The notes: generated by a model not told the origin, from the sequence alone. A DNA stretch of 64,000 nt from Pseudoflavonifractor sp. AF19-9AC (GCF_003478995.1 NZ_QUGI01000009.1:65494-129493); one strand, 5' to 3'; shown: positions 33,634 to 42,891, counted from the first letter of the stretch. Made by a program: numbers and translations.

Positions 33634-33678
33634 TGTCAATTCCTCCTAATCCTTATGTTGGTTTCGGCGTCAGGCCGC

Positions 33679-34482
33679 TCAGTCCTTGGGGACCTTGATG
33701 AAGGCCTGGCCGGGGTCGATCTCCTCGCGGATGAGCTTGATGATGTCGGGAGAGGGGCCCTCCATCAGCTGGGCGCGGGACACGTCGATCTCGAAGCCGG
33801 TGTTCTCCTGAACCATCTCGGGGCTGGAGAAGGGATAGTAGTAGGCCAGGTACATCCGCTTGGTCTCTTCGTCGAACTTCATGATGCCCAGGTCGGTAAC
33901 CACCATCTGGGGACCGCGGTTGCCGGGCAGGCCGGCGCGCTCACGGCCGCCAGGGCCGTCCATCCAGCCGCAGGAGGTGATGTAGTCGATCTGCTCCATG
34001 AAGCGGCGCTTCTGGTGCTGCATCATGATGATGGTGTTGCAGTAGGTGGCAATGCCGTTGGCGCCGCCGGAACCGGTGAAGCGGGTCTGGGGCTTGACAT
34101 AGTCGCCCTTGCCGTAGATGCAGGTGGAGTTCACGTTGCCGTAGGGGTCGATCTGGGCGCCGCCGATGAAGGCCACCAGACGGTCGGCATCGTGGAGCCA
34201 CTCGTTGGCCTCAAAGCCGATGAAGCGGATGTTGGGCCACTGCACGGCGCAGTGAGCCATGAAGCGGTTGTCGCCCACGGAGCGGGGCACCTCGACGGGA
34301 TCGCAGTCCATGAGGCCGCTCTCCACGATGGGGTGGCAGGAGGGGCAGACCGCCCGCTTGGCCAGGGAGGCGCCGATCAGAGGAAGACCGGTACCCACGA
34401 TGACGATCTGGTTCTCCTTAATGTTCTTGGCAATGGCATAGGCCTGCATTTCCTGCTTGGTGTACTTTGTATAGTCAGACAT
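33679..34482 (-). CDS. gctB: Glutaconate CoA-transferase subunit B
   Basis: GctB (267 residues) pairs with GctA to move CoA from acetyl-CoA or glutaconyl-CoA to (R)-2-hydroxyglutarate. The catalytic glutamate that forms the CoA thioester intermediate is in IVESGLMDCDPVEVPRS. Further conserved parts are GGAQIDPYGNVNST and TRFTGSGGANGIATY. It is 21 bp downstream of gctA and has AGGAGAATTAAC before the ATG. Compared with the known enzyme the length is normal. Confidence 0.96.
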   Translation of the reverse strand: MSDYTKYTKQEMQAYAIAKNIKENQIVIVGTGLPLIGASLAKRAVCPSCHPIVESGLMDCDPVEVPRSVGDNRFMAHCAVQWPNIRFIGFEANEWLHDADRLVAFIGGAQIDPYGNVNSTCIYGKGDYVKPQTRFTGSGGANGIATYCNTIIMMQHQKRRFMEQIDYITSCGWMDGPGGRERAGLPGNRGPQMVVTDLGIMKFDEETKRMYLAYYYPFSSPEMVQENTGFEIDVSRAQLMEGPSPDIIKLIREEIDPGQAFIKVPKD

Positions 34483-34503
34483 GTTAATTCTCCTCCCTAC
34501 TTC

Positions 34504-35601
34504 TTAGTGTCTGGTGGAGTAGCCCAGGTGGGGCTCATTCTTCAGACGCATGAGACGGGAACCGCCCACCTTATCCAGCAGCTCCTCGTGATCCTTCACA
34601 CTGTAAACCCACTTGTCCAGGTAATCCTTGAAGGTCTCGGGAATCACGGTGCCGGCGGCAGCGTCCTCAGCGGCCTTCTTGGCGCGGGCAGCGGCGTCAG
34701 CCAGCTTCTCGTCCTCGGGCTTGGCGGCAGCGGCCTTCTCGGCCTTGGCAGCGGCTTTGGCCAGCTGAGCCTTGGCGTCCTCGGCGTCCTGATACTTGGA
34801 GGCCTTGTCGTACTCCTTCAGGGCGTGGGAGTCGTTGTCGTAGTAGTTGTAGCACTGGGAGGGCCAGGCACCGTAGGGGCAGTGGACCACGGCGTCCACG
34901 CACTGGCCGAAGATGCGGGTCAGGGTGGGGTCGCGGCGGATGTACTCGTCGCTCACCAGGTCCTCGCAGGTGACGATGACCTTGCGGGCGGCCACGGCGA
35001 TGTCAACATCGTGGAACTCGTCGCCCTCGATGATGCAGGTGCCGTCGGGAGAGGCCTTCTGCACGTGGATGATGGCGGTGTCCAGCTTGGGCACGGGAAC
35101 GGCAATGACCTTCTCGCCGGGGTTGAAGGGATTCTCAACCTCCACGCACTTCAGGTCGTCCACCTTGTCCAGGGTCTTGCGCTGCTCCTCGCTGATGCCC
35201 CAGTACTTCACAAGGCCGGAGCCCTGCATCAGGCGCACAGGCAGGAAGGGCAGGCCCAGAGAAGCGGCGTGAAGCTGCAGCATCAGGACGTCCTGGGAAT
35301 AGTCCTCATAGATGAGCTCGCCCTTCTCGATGGCGGCACGGAAGCGGCGGGACACGTTGGTGTAGCCGGAGTTGGCGGTGTAGCAGTTGATATAGGCCTT
35401 GACGCGACCCTCGCCGATGAGCATGTCCCAGTCGCCGCCGGCAGGACCGGCCCAGACGGTGAAGTCCTTCTGGCCCTGGCGCAGGATCTCGGACACAGCC
35501 GCATAGGGCTTGCGGTTCGTGGTGAAGCCGCCGAAGGAGATGCAGTCGCCGCTCTCGACGAACTTCGCCACTGCGTCATGCAAGGAATACACTTTGTTCA
35601 T
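34504..35601 (-). CDS. gctA: Glutaconate CoA-transferase subunit A, with Ala/Lys-rich insert
   Basis: GctA, 365 residues against about 320 in Acidaminococcus. Most of the protein is typical (FGGFTTNRKPYAAVSEILRQ, GRVKAYINCYTANSGYTNVS, PYGAWPSQCYNYYDND). The additional length is a single low-complexity insertion of about 45 residues (roughly residues 268-317) rich in Ala, Lys and Glu, e.g. AKAAAKAEKAAAAKPEDEK, located shortly before the C-terminal helix. It probably forms a solvent-exposed helix and need not affect catalysis. First gene of the gctA-gctB-gcdA group; ATG follows a GGGGG stretch. Confidence 0.93.
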   Translation of the reverse strand: MNKVYSLHDAVAKFVESGDCISFGGFTTNRKPYAAVSEILRQGQKDFTVWAGPAGGDWDMLIGEGRVKAYINCYTANSGYTNVSRRFRAAIEKGELIYEDYSQDVLMLQLHAASLGLPFLPVRLMQGSGLVKYWGISEEQRKTLDKVDDLKCVEVENPFNPGEKVIAVPVPKLDTAIIHVQKASPDGTCIIEGDEFHDVDIAVAARKVIVTCEDLVSDEYIRRDPTLTRIFGQCVDAVVHCPYGAWPSQCYNYYDNDSHALKEYDKASKYQDAEDAKAQLAKAAAKAEKAAAAKPEDEKLADAAARAKKAAEDAAAGTVIPETFKDYLDKWVYSVKDHEELLDKVGGSRLMRLKNEPHLGYSTRH

Positions 35602-35694
35602 GGTAAAACCCCCATTTACAAACAGTTTTTGTCTCTTTTATCCTTGTTTTGATTTTCAAGGTTCCAAAAGCGCAGCGCGCTCTTTAACGGATAT

Positions 35695-35723
35695 ATTGTA
35701 CCATAATATTCACAGAGGGTCTA
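35695..35723 (-). promoter_or_regulatory. gctA-gctB-gcdA promoter
   Basis: TAGACC, 17 bases, TACAAT on the minus strand, about 95 bases from the gctA start. It is back-to-back with the AraC gene promoter, only 20 bp away, so one regulator could control both. Confidence 0.65.
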
Positions 35724-35743
35724 TTTGTAATTTAGCAAAAAAT

Positions 35744-35772
35744 TTGCATATCTTCTCCTGCCATGGTATAAT
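35744..35772 (+). promoter_or_regulatory. Promoter of the AraC-type gene
   Basis: TTGCAT, 17 bases, TATAAT preceded by TGG (extended -10). The leader to the ATG at 35892 is about 110 bases. Confidence 0.7.
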
Positions 35773-35891
35773 GCCAGCATGTGAAAAAACGTGGCTCCGC
35801 CGCGAAAAGGGCGGAAAAGTGCTGGAACTTCTGCTCTTTTTCCCGTTTTCTTCTCTTCCGCCCCATTCTGCCGATTGACGGAGGTTGTCCT

Positions 35892-36731
35892 ATGACCAAT
35901 GTTGAATTCCATCTTCAGCTCAATCACAACGAGACCTGGAGCATGAGCCGCCTCCATTTCCACGATCATTTTGAGCTGCTCCTGCCCCTGACCAGTCCGG
36001 GCAATATCTTCGTCAACGACCAGGTCTACCCCCTGCGCCGGGGCACGCTGTACCTCATCGGGGAGAACACCCTGCACCGCACCATTGCCACCGGCTTCCA
36101 CGCCCGGTATGTCCTGCACATCAGCCGAAAGGCCCTGGCCCAGCTGTCCACCCCCCAGACCGACTTTACCCAGGTGGCCCAGGACTCCTTTCGCCGCGTC
36201 ACCCTGGATGTGGAGCAAATGACGGAAATTATTGAGCTTTTTCAGGCTCTGGAGCGCAATAAAAACGATGGTTCCTTCGGCAGCGACATCAACCAGACCA
36301 TCGCCCTTTTGAACCTGCTCATCCGGGTGGGCCCCACCTTGAACGCCGCCACCGCCGGTGAGCCCATCCGCAACAAGGACTTTCTCCGGGTGGCCCCCAT
36401 CCTGGACTACATCCGGGACAACCTGTCTGAGCCCCTCTCTCTGGACCACATCGCCAGCTGCTTCTTCATCAGCAAGCACTACCTGTGCCGTATCTTCAAA
36501 TCGGCCACCGGCTTCTCCGTCATGGAGTACATCATTTACAGCCGGGTACTCAAGGCACGGCAGCTCCTCCAGGAGGGGGTCAGCGTCCAGCAGGCGGGCG
36601 AGCTGGCCGGATTTTCGGACAACTCCCATTTCATCCGCACCTTCGGCCACCTCACCGGTCTTACCCCGGGGCGGTACGCCAAGGAATACCAGTCCAGCGA
36701 CCAGATTCTTCTGAAAGAGAACCTGCGCTGA
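35892..36731 (+). CDS. AraC family transcriptional regulator
   Basis: A 279-residue AraC-type regulator. The N-terminal cupin (about residues 15-110; WSMSRLHFHDHFELLLPLTS and the tip motif LHFHDHFE) would bind a small effector. The C-terminal double helix-turn-helix (about residues 170-270) includes LSLDHIASCFFISKHYLCRI and VQQAGELAGFSDNSHFIRTF, then TGLTPGRYAKEY. ATG 35892 has GACGGAGG 7 bases upstream. It is divergent from gctA, making it the best candidate for regulator of glutamate fermentation; the effector is unknown. Confidence 0.9.
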   Translation: MTNVEFHLQLNHNETWSMSRLHFHDHFELLLPLTSPGNIFVNDQVYPLRRGTLYLIGENTLHRTIATGFHARYVLHISRKALAQLSTPQTDFTQVAQDSFRRVTLDVEQMTEIIELFQALERNKNDGSFGSDINQTIALLNLLIRVGPTLNAATAGEPIRNKDFLRVAPILDYIRDNLSEPLSLDHIASCFFISKHYLCRIFKSATGFSVMEYIIYSRVLKARQLLQEGVSVQQAGELAGFSDNSHFIRTFGHLTGLTPGRYAKEYQSSDQILLKENLR

Positions 36732-36843
36732 CCCGGTTTTCCCGGATTTCACCCTGATTTTTCCGGTTTTTTAGGTCAAGATCTGCAAATTTGCTCTTTT
36801 CTGCCTCTTTTGTGGAAATTTCCTATACAACCTTCTCTGTCCC

Positions 36844-36877
36844 AGCCGCGGAAGGGCCGTCCGGACCGTCCGCGGCT
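36844..36877 (+). terminator. Hairpin after the AraC gene
   Basis: A 9-bp inverted repeat AGCCGCGGA/TCCGCGGCT encloses 16 bases that are themselves partly self-complementary; CCATTTT follows. It may be a weak terminator or part of the brnQ leader. Confidence 0.4.
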
Positions 36878-36957
36878 CCATTTTGGCGGGGCCGCTTACC
36901 GGCCGGGACAGCAGTTCCATTTTCCAACTCTCTGCTTCTTTAAAAGGAGGATCCTCT

Positions 36958-38265
36958 GTGAAGTCACTGCGCATCAAAGACACCCTGCTGGTGGGGTTTA
37001 CTCTGTTTTCCATGTTTTTCGGAGCGGGCAACCTGATCTTCCCTCCGGGCATCGCCGCCCAGGCCGGCACCATGACCTGGTTTGCCGTCCTGGGCCTGGC
37101 CATCAGCGCCGTGGGCCTTCCGGTGCTGGGCGTGGTGGCGGTGGCTCGCTCCGGCGGTCTGGACCGGCTGGGCAGCCGGGTCCACCCCGCCTTTGCCAAG
37201 GGCTTCACCATTGTGGCCTACCTGGCCATCGGTCCCTGCCTGGCCATCCCCCGTACCGCCAGCACCTCCTTTGAGATGGCCGTCCCTCCCTTTGTGGGCG
37301 CGGACGCTCCCATCTCCCTCTTCCGTCTGATCTACTCCCTGGTGTTCTTCGCCCTGGCTCTGCTCATTGCTCTTCGTCCGGAAAAACTCACCGACCGATT
37401 GGGCAAGATCTTCTGCCCCATTCTGGTGGCCCTCATCGTCATCACCTTCGCCGCCTGCCTGCTCAATCCTCTGGACGGCTACGGTGCCCCCGCCCTGCGG
37501 TGGGACAGCCCGGTGAAGGCGGTGGCCGCCGGTTTCCTGGACGGCTATCAGACCATGGACACCATCGCAGCCCTGGCCTTCGGCATTGTCATCGCCCTGA
37601 ATATCCAGGCCCGGGGTGTGACGGAATCGGGGGCCGTTGTGAAGGAGACCGTGCGGGCCGGACTCATTGCCGGAGCCATGCTGCTGGCCGTCTACTCCAT
37701 GCTGGCCCACATCGGCGCTCTCTCCGGAGGCGCGGTGCCCAATCCCAGCGACGGCACTCAGGCCCTCACCAATGTGGTGCCTCTTCTGTTCGGCTCCCTG
37801 GGCAGCGTCATTCTGGCCGCCATCTTTGTCATCGCCTGCTTCAACGTGTGCGTAGGTCTCATCAGTTCCTGCGGGGAATATTTTCATGGGCTGTGCCCCC
37901 GTCTGAGCTACCGCAGCTGGGCCATCCTCTTCGCTCTGGTAAGTATGCTGCTGGCCAACGCGGGACTGACCCAGATTCTCACCTTCTCGGTCCCCGTTCT
38001 GAACATCATTTACCCGGTGGCCATCGTCCTCATTCTCCTCTCCTTCGCCCACCGGTGGATCGAGAGCCATTCCGCCGTCTACCCCGCCGCCATTTTGTGC
38101 ACGGGGATTGCCAGCGTCCTGCTGGAGCTGCAGCGGCTTACAAAGCTCCCCATCCTCGCTTCCCTCTCCGCCCTGCCCCTGGCCGATCTGAACCTCGGCT
38201 GGGTGGTACCCGCTCTGGTGGGCGTGGTCATCGGCCTGTTCCTTCCCGCCCGTAAGATTGCCTAA
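36958..38265 (+). CDS. brnQ: Branched-chain amino acid transport system II carrier protein
   Basis: BrnQ (435 residues, about 12 helices) is an LIVCS-family (TC 2.A.26) cation symporter for leucine, isoleucine and valine. The typical start is FTLFSMFFGAGNLIFPPGIA, followed by IGPCLAIPRTASTSFEM and FLDGYQTMDTIAALAFGIV, all well conserved. The GTG start at 36958 is set by AAAAGGAGG 7 bases upstream. It is monocistronic, ending at a strong terminator. Coupling is to Na+ or H+. Confidence 0.95.
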   Translation: MKSLRIKDTLLVGFTLFSMFFGAGNLIFPPGIAAQAGTMTWFAVLGLAISAVGLPVLGVVAVARSGGLDRLGSRVHPAFAKGFTIVAYLAIGPCLAIPRTASTSFEMAVPPFVGADAPISLFRLIYSLVFFALALLIALRPEKLTDRLGKIFCPILVALIVITFAACLLNPLDGYGAPALRWDSPVKAVAAGFLDGYQTMDTIAALAFGIVIALNIQARGVTESGAVVKETVRAGLIAGAMLLAVYSMLAHIGALSGGAVPNPSDGTQALTNVVPLLFGSLGSVILAAIFVIACFNVCVGLISSCGEYFHGLCPRLSYRSWAILFALVSMLLANAGLTQILTFSVPVLNIIYPVAIVLILLSFAHRWIESHSAVYPAAILCTGIASVLLELQRLTKLPILASLSALPLADLNLGWVVPALVGVVIGLFLPARKIA

Positions 38266-38278
38266 TTTCAAAAAAACA

Positions 38279-38324
38279 AAAAAGACCGGATACGTCCCGT
38301 TTCATGGACGTATCCGGTCTTTTT
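38279..38324. terminator. Bidirectional terminator between brnQ and yitT
   Basis: A 19-bp stem (AAAAAGACCGGATACGTCC and complement, 38279-38297 and 38306-38324) with A and T tracts inside the arms; serves the convergent brnQ and yitT-like genes. Confidence 0.93.
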
Positions 38325-38329
38325 CATCG

Positions 38330-39208
38330 TTAATCTCTGGGGCGCCGGTAGAAGTTGCCGTGGAGCTTCTCCGTGCGCAGCACGTTGACAAAGGCCTTGG
38401 GGTCCGCCTCCCGCACCTTGCGGGTGAGCTGGCGGATCTGACCGCTGGCCACTACGGAATAGATCATCACACAGGGCTGACCGTTGTAGAGGCCCACACC
38501 CTCAATCAGGGTAGCGGTGTGGTGTGTCTCCTGAATCTGGGCACACACACCTCCGGCACTCTCCCGACCAGTGACAATAAAGAGGGTTGCCCGTCTGCTC
38601 TCGGGGTCCAAAAGACGGATTACCTGGGTGGAGGTAAACTGGAACACAATGGAATAGAGGGCCTTATCCCAGCCAAAGAGCAGGCCGGCCACCGTAAGCA
38701 TGACCACGTTGCCGCACAGAATGTAGTTCCATGCGTCAATATTCTTTCGCTCAGACAGGGCGATGGCGATAAAATCCGTGCCGCCGCCGGTCACCCGAAC
38801 CTGCAGCAGAAGGCTGACCGCCAGGCCGTTAATCAGTCCGCCGAATACGCTGATGAGCAGGATATCCTCCGTAATGGGCATGGCCGGAATCATATCCGTA
38901 ATCACGCTTACAAAGAAAATGGACAGGCAGGAATAAAGGGTAAACCGCTTGCCTACCAGCTTATAGCTGACCACTGCAGGGACTGCGTTCAGAAGAAGGT
39001 TAATGGGACCAAAGGGCAGCTCCTTGCCCGTTACTTCCAGGCAGCAGCGCTGGATGAGGCGGGTCAGGCCGGTAAACCCGCCGGGAAACAGGTCACCTGT
39101 CTGGACAAAGCTCTTCAGGTTGACCGACATAATCACAGCGGAGATAAAAATGACCACCAGACGGAGCAAGATTCCCTTCAAATGTTCTTCACGGTTCTTA
39201 TGTTCCAT
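38330..39208 (-). CDS. YitT family membrane protein
   Basis: A 292-residue protein with five or six predicted helices (YitT_membrane, about residues 10-200) and a C-terminal cytosolic DUF2179 domain (about 210-280: RRATLFIVTGRESAGGVC and HTATLIEGVGLYNGQPCVMI). Characteristic motifs are GDLFPGGFTGLTRL and VTGGGTDFIAIALS. The function of YitT proteins is not established. It is the last gene of the recA-recX-rimO-pgsA unit, 25 bp after pgsA. Confidence 0.9.
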   Translation of the reverse strand: MEHKNREEHLKGILLRLVVIFISAVIMSVNLKSFVQTGDLFPGGFTGLTRLIQRCCLEVTGKELPFGPINLLLNAVPAVVSYKLVGKRFTLYSCLSIFFVSVITDMIPAMPITEDILLISVFGGLINGLAVSLLLQVRVTGGGTDFIAIALSERKNIDAWNYILCGNVVMLTVAGLLFGWDKALYSIVFQFTSTQVIRLLDPESRRATLFIVTGRESAGGVCAQIQETHHTATLIEGVGLYNGQPCVMIYSVVASGQIRQLTRKVREADPKAFVNVLRTEKLHGNFYRRPRD

Positions 39209-39232
39209 TTTTTCCTCCTCTTCTTGGAACGT

Positions 39233-39757
39233 TTACTTCACCTCGGCCAAAATATCCAGGTTCTTCATAAAGTACTCCACACCAGAGTAGATGGTGGTCA
39301 GCACAATGACCGCCACACAAATGCTGTTGATCCAGTGGGAGATGGGCAGGAGCATCAGGACGATGCACACCATGGTGGAGGCGGTCTTCACCTTCCCCGA
39401 CCAGCCGGCGGCAATGACCCGGCCCTTGTCCGCGGCCACCATGCGCAGTCCGGACACGCCGAACTCCCGGATGATGACCACCAGCAGGGCCCAGCCGGGC
39501 ATCTGGCCGATTTCCACAAACCACAGCATAGCTGCGGTCACCAGACACTTGTCCGCAAGGGGGTCCATAAACTTACCAAAGTCGGTAATCTGGTTATAGT
39601 GCCGGGCGATGTAGCCGTCCAGCGTGTCCGTAAGGCTGGCCAGAACAAAGATGGCCAGGGCCCAGTAGTTGGCGCCCGGAACATGGAGGTAGAGCACCAG
39701 CAGGAACACAGGGATCATGATCACCCGCAGGATGGTCAGCTTGTTGGCGGTATTCAT
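39233..39757 (-). CDS. pgsA: CDP-diacylglycerol--glycerol-3-phosphate 3-phosphatidyltransferase
   Basis: PgsA (174 residues) makes phosphatidylglycerol phosphate from CDP-diacylglycerol and glycerol 3-phosphate at the membrane. The full CDP-alcohol phosphatidyltransferase motif D-x2-D-G-x2-A-R-x8-G-x3-D-x3-D is present in DTLDGYIARH and ITDFGKFMDPLAD. The start MNTANKLTILRVIMIPVFL is typical. It sits between rimO and the yitT-like gene on the same strand, an arrangement common in Firmicutes. Confidence 0.96.
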   Translation of the reverse strand: MNTANKLTILRVIMIPVFLLVLYLHVPGANYWALAIFVLASLTDTLDGYIARHYNQITDFGKFMDPLADKCLVTAAMLWFVEIGQMPGWALLVVIIREFGVSGLRMVAADKGRVIAAGWSGKVKTASTMVCIVLMLLPISHWINSICVAVIVLTTIYSGVEYFMKNLDILAEVK

Positions 39758-39787
39758 ATTCTATTACACCTCAAAACTACAAATTCC

Positions 39788-41113
39788 TTATTCATCAATC
39801 TCACCGGTGAGATCGCCGTCGGAGACGCCGGTGATGCGCACGGGGACAAAGGTTCCGGCGGGCACCAGTCCCGCGGCGGTGAAGTAGACGCGGCCGTCGA
39901 TGTCCACCGAGTCGGCATAGGTGCGGCCTACATAGCAGCCCGCCTCCCCGTCGAAGCCCTCGCACAGCACCTCCATCACGGTGCCCAGGCGCTCCTCGTT
40001 CCACTGGTCCATCACCCGGGACTGGAGGTCCACCACCAGCTCCACCCGGCGCTGGGCCGCCTCTGGGTCCACCTGGTTGTCCATGGCGGCGGCCAGAGTC
40101 CCCTCCTCGGGGGAGAACTGGAACACCCCGGCCCGCTGGAGCTTCTGCTCCTTGAGGAATTCACAAAGCTCCTCAAACTCCGCCTCTCCCTCGCCGGGCA
40201 GGCCGCAGATGAGGGAGGTACGGATGACCAGGTCGGGAATGGCCTTTCTCAGCCGGGCAAACAGCTCCTCCAGCTCTGCCTTGGTGTTCCGGCGGCGCAT
40301 GGCCTTGAGAATGGCGTCGTTGCAGTGCTGGATGGGAATGTCCAAATAGTGGAGAATCTTGGGCTGGGAGGCAATGACCTCGATAAGCTCGTCGGTGATG
40401 ACCTCAGGATAGAGGTAATGCAGGCGAATCCAGTGGAAGGGCAGCTTGCACAGCTCCTTCAGAAGGCCCGCCAGGGAGCTTCCGTCCTTCAAATCCAGAC
40501 CATAGCGGGTGATGTCCTGGGCGATGACAATGAGCTCCTGCACCCCAGAGTCGGCCAACCCCCTGGCCTCAGCCAGGAGGGCGTCCATGGAGCGGCTTCT
40601 ATAGCGGCCCCGCAGCTTGGGAATAATGCAGAAGGCGCAGCCATTGCTGCACCCCTCGGCAATCTTCAGATAAGCGGTGTAGGGCGGGGTGGTCACCATC
40701 CGCTCCCCATCCTCATAGGTGCGGTGGATGTCGCCGAAGTGCTCGGCCTTCTCCCCCGCCATCAGTTCCTCCACCGCGGCCACCACATCGGTGTAGCTGC
40801 CGGTACCCAGCATACCGTCCACCTCAGGCAGCTCGGCCCGGATGTCCTCGGGATAGCGCTGGGTGAGGCAGCCGGCCACCAGCAGCTTTTTCAGCTTTCC
40901 CTGCTCCTTGAGCTGAGCCAGCTGAAGAATGTTGTCAATGGCCTCGCTCTTGGCCGACTCAATAAACCCGCAGGTATTGAGCACCGCCACGTCGGCTCCC
41001 TCCGCGTCCCCAGTGACGATGTGGCCCGCCTTGCGGCACAGGGCCATCATCTGCTCGGTGTTCACCAGGTTTTTGGCACAGCCGAGGGAGATAAAGGCTA
41101 CTTTGTAAGGCAT
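39788..41113 (-). CDS. rimO: Ribosomal protein S12 methylthiotransferase RimO
   Basis: RimO (441 residues) is a radical-SAM enzyme that methylthiolates Asp88/89 of ribosomal protein S12. N-terminal UPF0004 domain: VAFISLGCAKNLVNTEQMM plus NTCGFIESAKSEA (cluster cysteines). Radical-SAM CxxxCxxC: EGCSNGCAFCIIPKLRGRYR. A TRAM domain forms the C-terminus (about 375-441). ATG 41113 follows AGGAGCG. In-frame codons further upstream overlap recX and lack an RBS. Confidence 0.96.
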   Translation of the reverse strand: MPYKVAFISLGCAKNLVNTEQMMALCRKAGHIVTGDAEGADVAVLNTCGFIESAKSEAIDNILQLAQLKEQGKLKKLLVAGCLTQRYPEDIRAELPEVDGMLGTGSYTDVVAAVEELMAGEKAEHFGDIHRTYEDGERMVTTPPYTAYLKIAEGCSNGCAFCIIPKLRGRYRSRSMDALLAEARGLADSGVQELIVIAQDITRYGLDLKDGSSLAGLLKELCKLPFHWIRLHYLYPEVITDELIEVIASQPKILHYLDIPIQHCNDAILKAMRRRNTKAELEELFARLRKAIPDLVIRTSLICGLPGEGEAEFEELCEFLKEQKLQRAGVFQFSPEEGTLAAAMDNQVDPEAAQRRVELVVDLQSRVMDQWNEERLGTVMEVLCEGFDGEAGCYVGRTYADSVDIDGRVYFTAAGLVPAGTFVPVRITGVSDGDLTGEIDE

Positions 41114-41154
41114 CTTGTTCGCTCCTGTTCTTGTTCCTTCCGGGCCCTGGGCCC

Positions 41155-41775
41155 TCAGTCCTCCTCCACCTCTGCCCCATACCGGCGCAGGGCGGCGGAG
41201 ATATCCGACCACCCGTAGCCCCGGCGGGCCAGGGCGGCGGAGACCTTTTGCAGCTCCTTGCGGTCCGCCGTCTTTCCTCCCAGCTTTTTGGCCAGAAAGG
41301 CGTCAATGGCCTCGGCGGGATCCTCAGCCCCCTCCAGGGCCTCATCCCACAGCTCTCGGGGTACGCCCCGGCGGTAGAGCTCATCCCGCAGCTTCTTCAC
41401 GCCAAAGCCCTTGGCAGAGAAGTGGCTCACCACCCGCTGGGCATAGACCCGGTCATTGAGAAAGCCCAGCTCCTCCATCCGGTCACAGATGGCCAGGCGC
41501 TCCTCCTCCCCGGCGTCCCACTGCTCCAGCTTTTTCTCCAGCTCCCACCGGGACAGGGGCTTCCGGCTGAGCAGCTCCAGGGTTTTCTCTTTGAGACTGT
41601 CCCTCCGGGCGGCCTCCAGCAGAGCCTTGGCCTGCTCTTCGCTGAGCTCCATGCCGGCGTACAGAGCAAAGTCCGCCACCTGGGCCTCCCCCAGGCGCAG
41701 GATGCTCCCGTCCTCCAGGGCGGCCAGCCATCGGCCGGGCACCCGCTTGGAGGGCTTTAAATCCTGGATCACCAT
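41155..41775 (-). CDS. recX: Regulatory protein RecX
   Basis: RecX (206 residues) modulates RecA filaments. It contains three-helix repeats; recognisable segments are LSRWELEKKLEQW (repeat 1), VSHFSAKGFGVKKLRDEL YRRGV (repeat 2) and SAALARRGYGWSDISAAL (repeat 3). The N-terminal extension of about 60 residues is usual in Firmicutes. It begins 3 bp after the recA stop, so it is cotranscribed with recA. Confidence 0.92.
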   Translation of the reverse strand: MVIQDLKPSKRVPGRWLAALEDGSILRLGEAQVADFALYAGMELSEEQAKALLEAARRDSLKEKTLELLSRKPLSRWELEKKLEQWDAGEEERLAICDRMEELGFLNDRVYAQRVVSHFSAKGFGVKKLRDELYRRGVPRELWDEALEGAEDPAEAIDAFLAKKLGGKTADRKELQKVSAALARRGYGWSDISAALRRYGAEVEED

Positions 41776-41778
41776 GGA

Positions 41779-42891
41779 TTAGTCCTCGCTGCCGTCCTCA
41801 AAGTCGTCGGCGGACACGTCCACCGCCCGTCCGGCGGCCTTGGCCGCTGCCTGGGACTGCTTACTCATCAGCCTGTAGGCGTTGGAGCGCACCTGGTCCT
41901 CCACCTGCTGGGCAATCTCCGGATTGTCCTTCAGGTACTGGCGGGCGGCGTCCCGGCCCTGGCCGATGCGCAGATCGCCCATGGCAAACCAGGAACCCGA
42001 CTTCTGGATGATGTCCAGCTTGACGGCCAGATCCACCAGCTCGCCCCACTTGGAGATTCCCTCGCCGTAGAGGATCTCAAACTCCGCCTCCCGGAAGGGG
42101 GGCGCCACCTTGTTTTTCACGATCTTGGCCCGGGTGCGGTTACCAACCACCTCGCCGCCCACCTTGATGGCCTCAATGCGGCGCACGTCAATGCGCACGG
42201 AGGCATAGAACTTCAGGGCCCGGCCGCCGGTGGTCACCTCGGGGTTGCCGTACATAACGCCCACCTTTTCACGCAGCTGGTTGATGAAGATCACGATGCA
42301 GTTGGTCTTGGCGATGGAGCCGGCCAGCTTGCGCAGGGCCTGGCTCATCAGCCGGGCCAGCAGGCCCACGTGGCTGTCGCCCATGTCGCCCTCGATCTCC
42401 GCCCGTGGCGTCAGCGCGGCCACCGAGTCCACCACCACCACGTCGATGGCGCCAGAGCGCACCAGGGCCTCGCAGATCTCCAGGCCCTGCTCGCCGGTGT
42501 CCGGCTGGGAAATGAGCATGGAGTCGATGTCCACCCCCAGGGCCCGGGCGTAGCTGGGATCCAGGGCGTGCTCGGCGTCGATGAAGGCCACCTCGCCTCC
42601 CCGCTTCTGGGCCTCGGCCACAATGTGCAGGGCCAGGGTGGTCTTACCGGAGGACTCAGGGCCGTAGATTTCGATGATACGTCCCTTGGGCACGCCGCCG
42701 ATGCCCAGGGCGATGTCCAGGGACAGGGAGCCGGTGGGGATGGACTCCACCACAATGCCGGTATTCTCGCCCAGGCGCATGATGGAGCCCTTGCCGTAGG
42801 CCCGCTCAATCTGAGCCATGCAGGTCTCCAGTGCCTTCTTCTTATCCGACGCGGGGGCCGCGGCCTCCACAGCAGGCTTCTTGGTTGCCAT
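41779..42891 (-). CDS. recA: Recombinase RecA
   Basis: RecA (370 residues) catalyses strand exchange and LexA self-cleavage. Walker [16 protein letters not shown], the second conserved motif [18 protein letters not shown] and loop L2 region [19 protein letters not shown] are intact. The acidic C-terminus is present ([10 protein letters not shown]). ATG 42891 (MATKKP) is chosen; a GTG two codons upstream is possible. A perfect GCCGGGC/GCCCGGC hairpin (42911-42926) is in the leader, and I see no canonical CGAAC-N4-GTTCG LexA box. Confidence 0.98.
   Translation of the reverse strand: MATKKPAVEAAAPASDKKKALETCMAQIERAYGKGSIMRLGENTGIVVESIPTGSLSLDIALGIGGVPKGRIIEIYGPESSGKTTLALHIVAEAQKRGGEVAFIDAEHALDPSYARALGVDIDSMLISQPDTGEQGLEICEALVRSGAIDVVVVDSVAALTPRAEIEGDMGDSHVGLLARLMSQALRKLAGSIAKTNCIVIFINQLREKVGVMYGNPEVTTGGRALKFYASVRIDVRRIEAIKVGGEVVGNRTRAKIVKNKVAPPFREAEFEILYGEGISKWGELVDLAVKLDIIQKSGSWFAMGDLRIGQGRDAARQYLKDNPEIAQQVEDQVRSNAYRLMSKQSQAAAKAAGRAVDVSADDFEDGSED

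Noticed and set aside
31708..35652. A 1314-codon open frame on the plus strand across gcdA, gctB and gctA
   Set aside because: It is antisense to three well-identified genes, rich in His/Leu/Gly/Val from reversed codon bias, and has no domain or ribosome site support.
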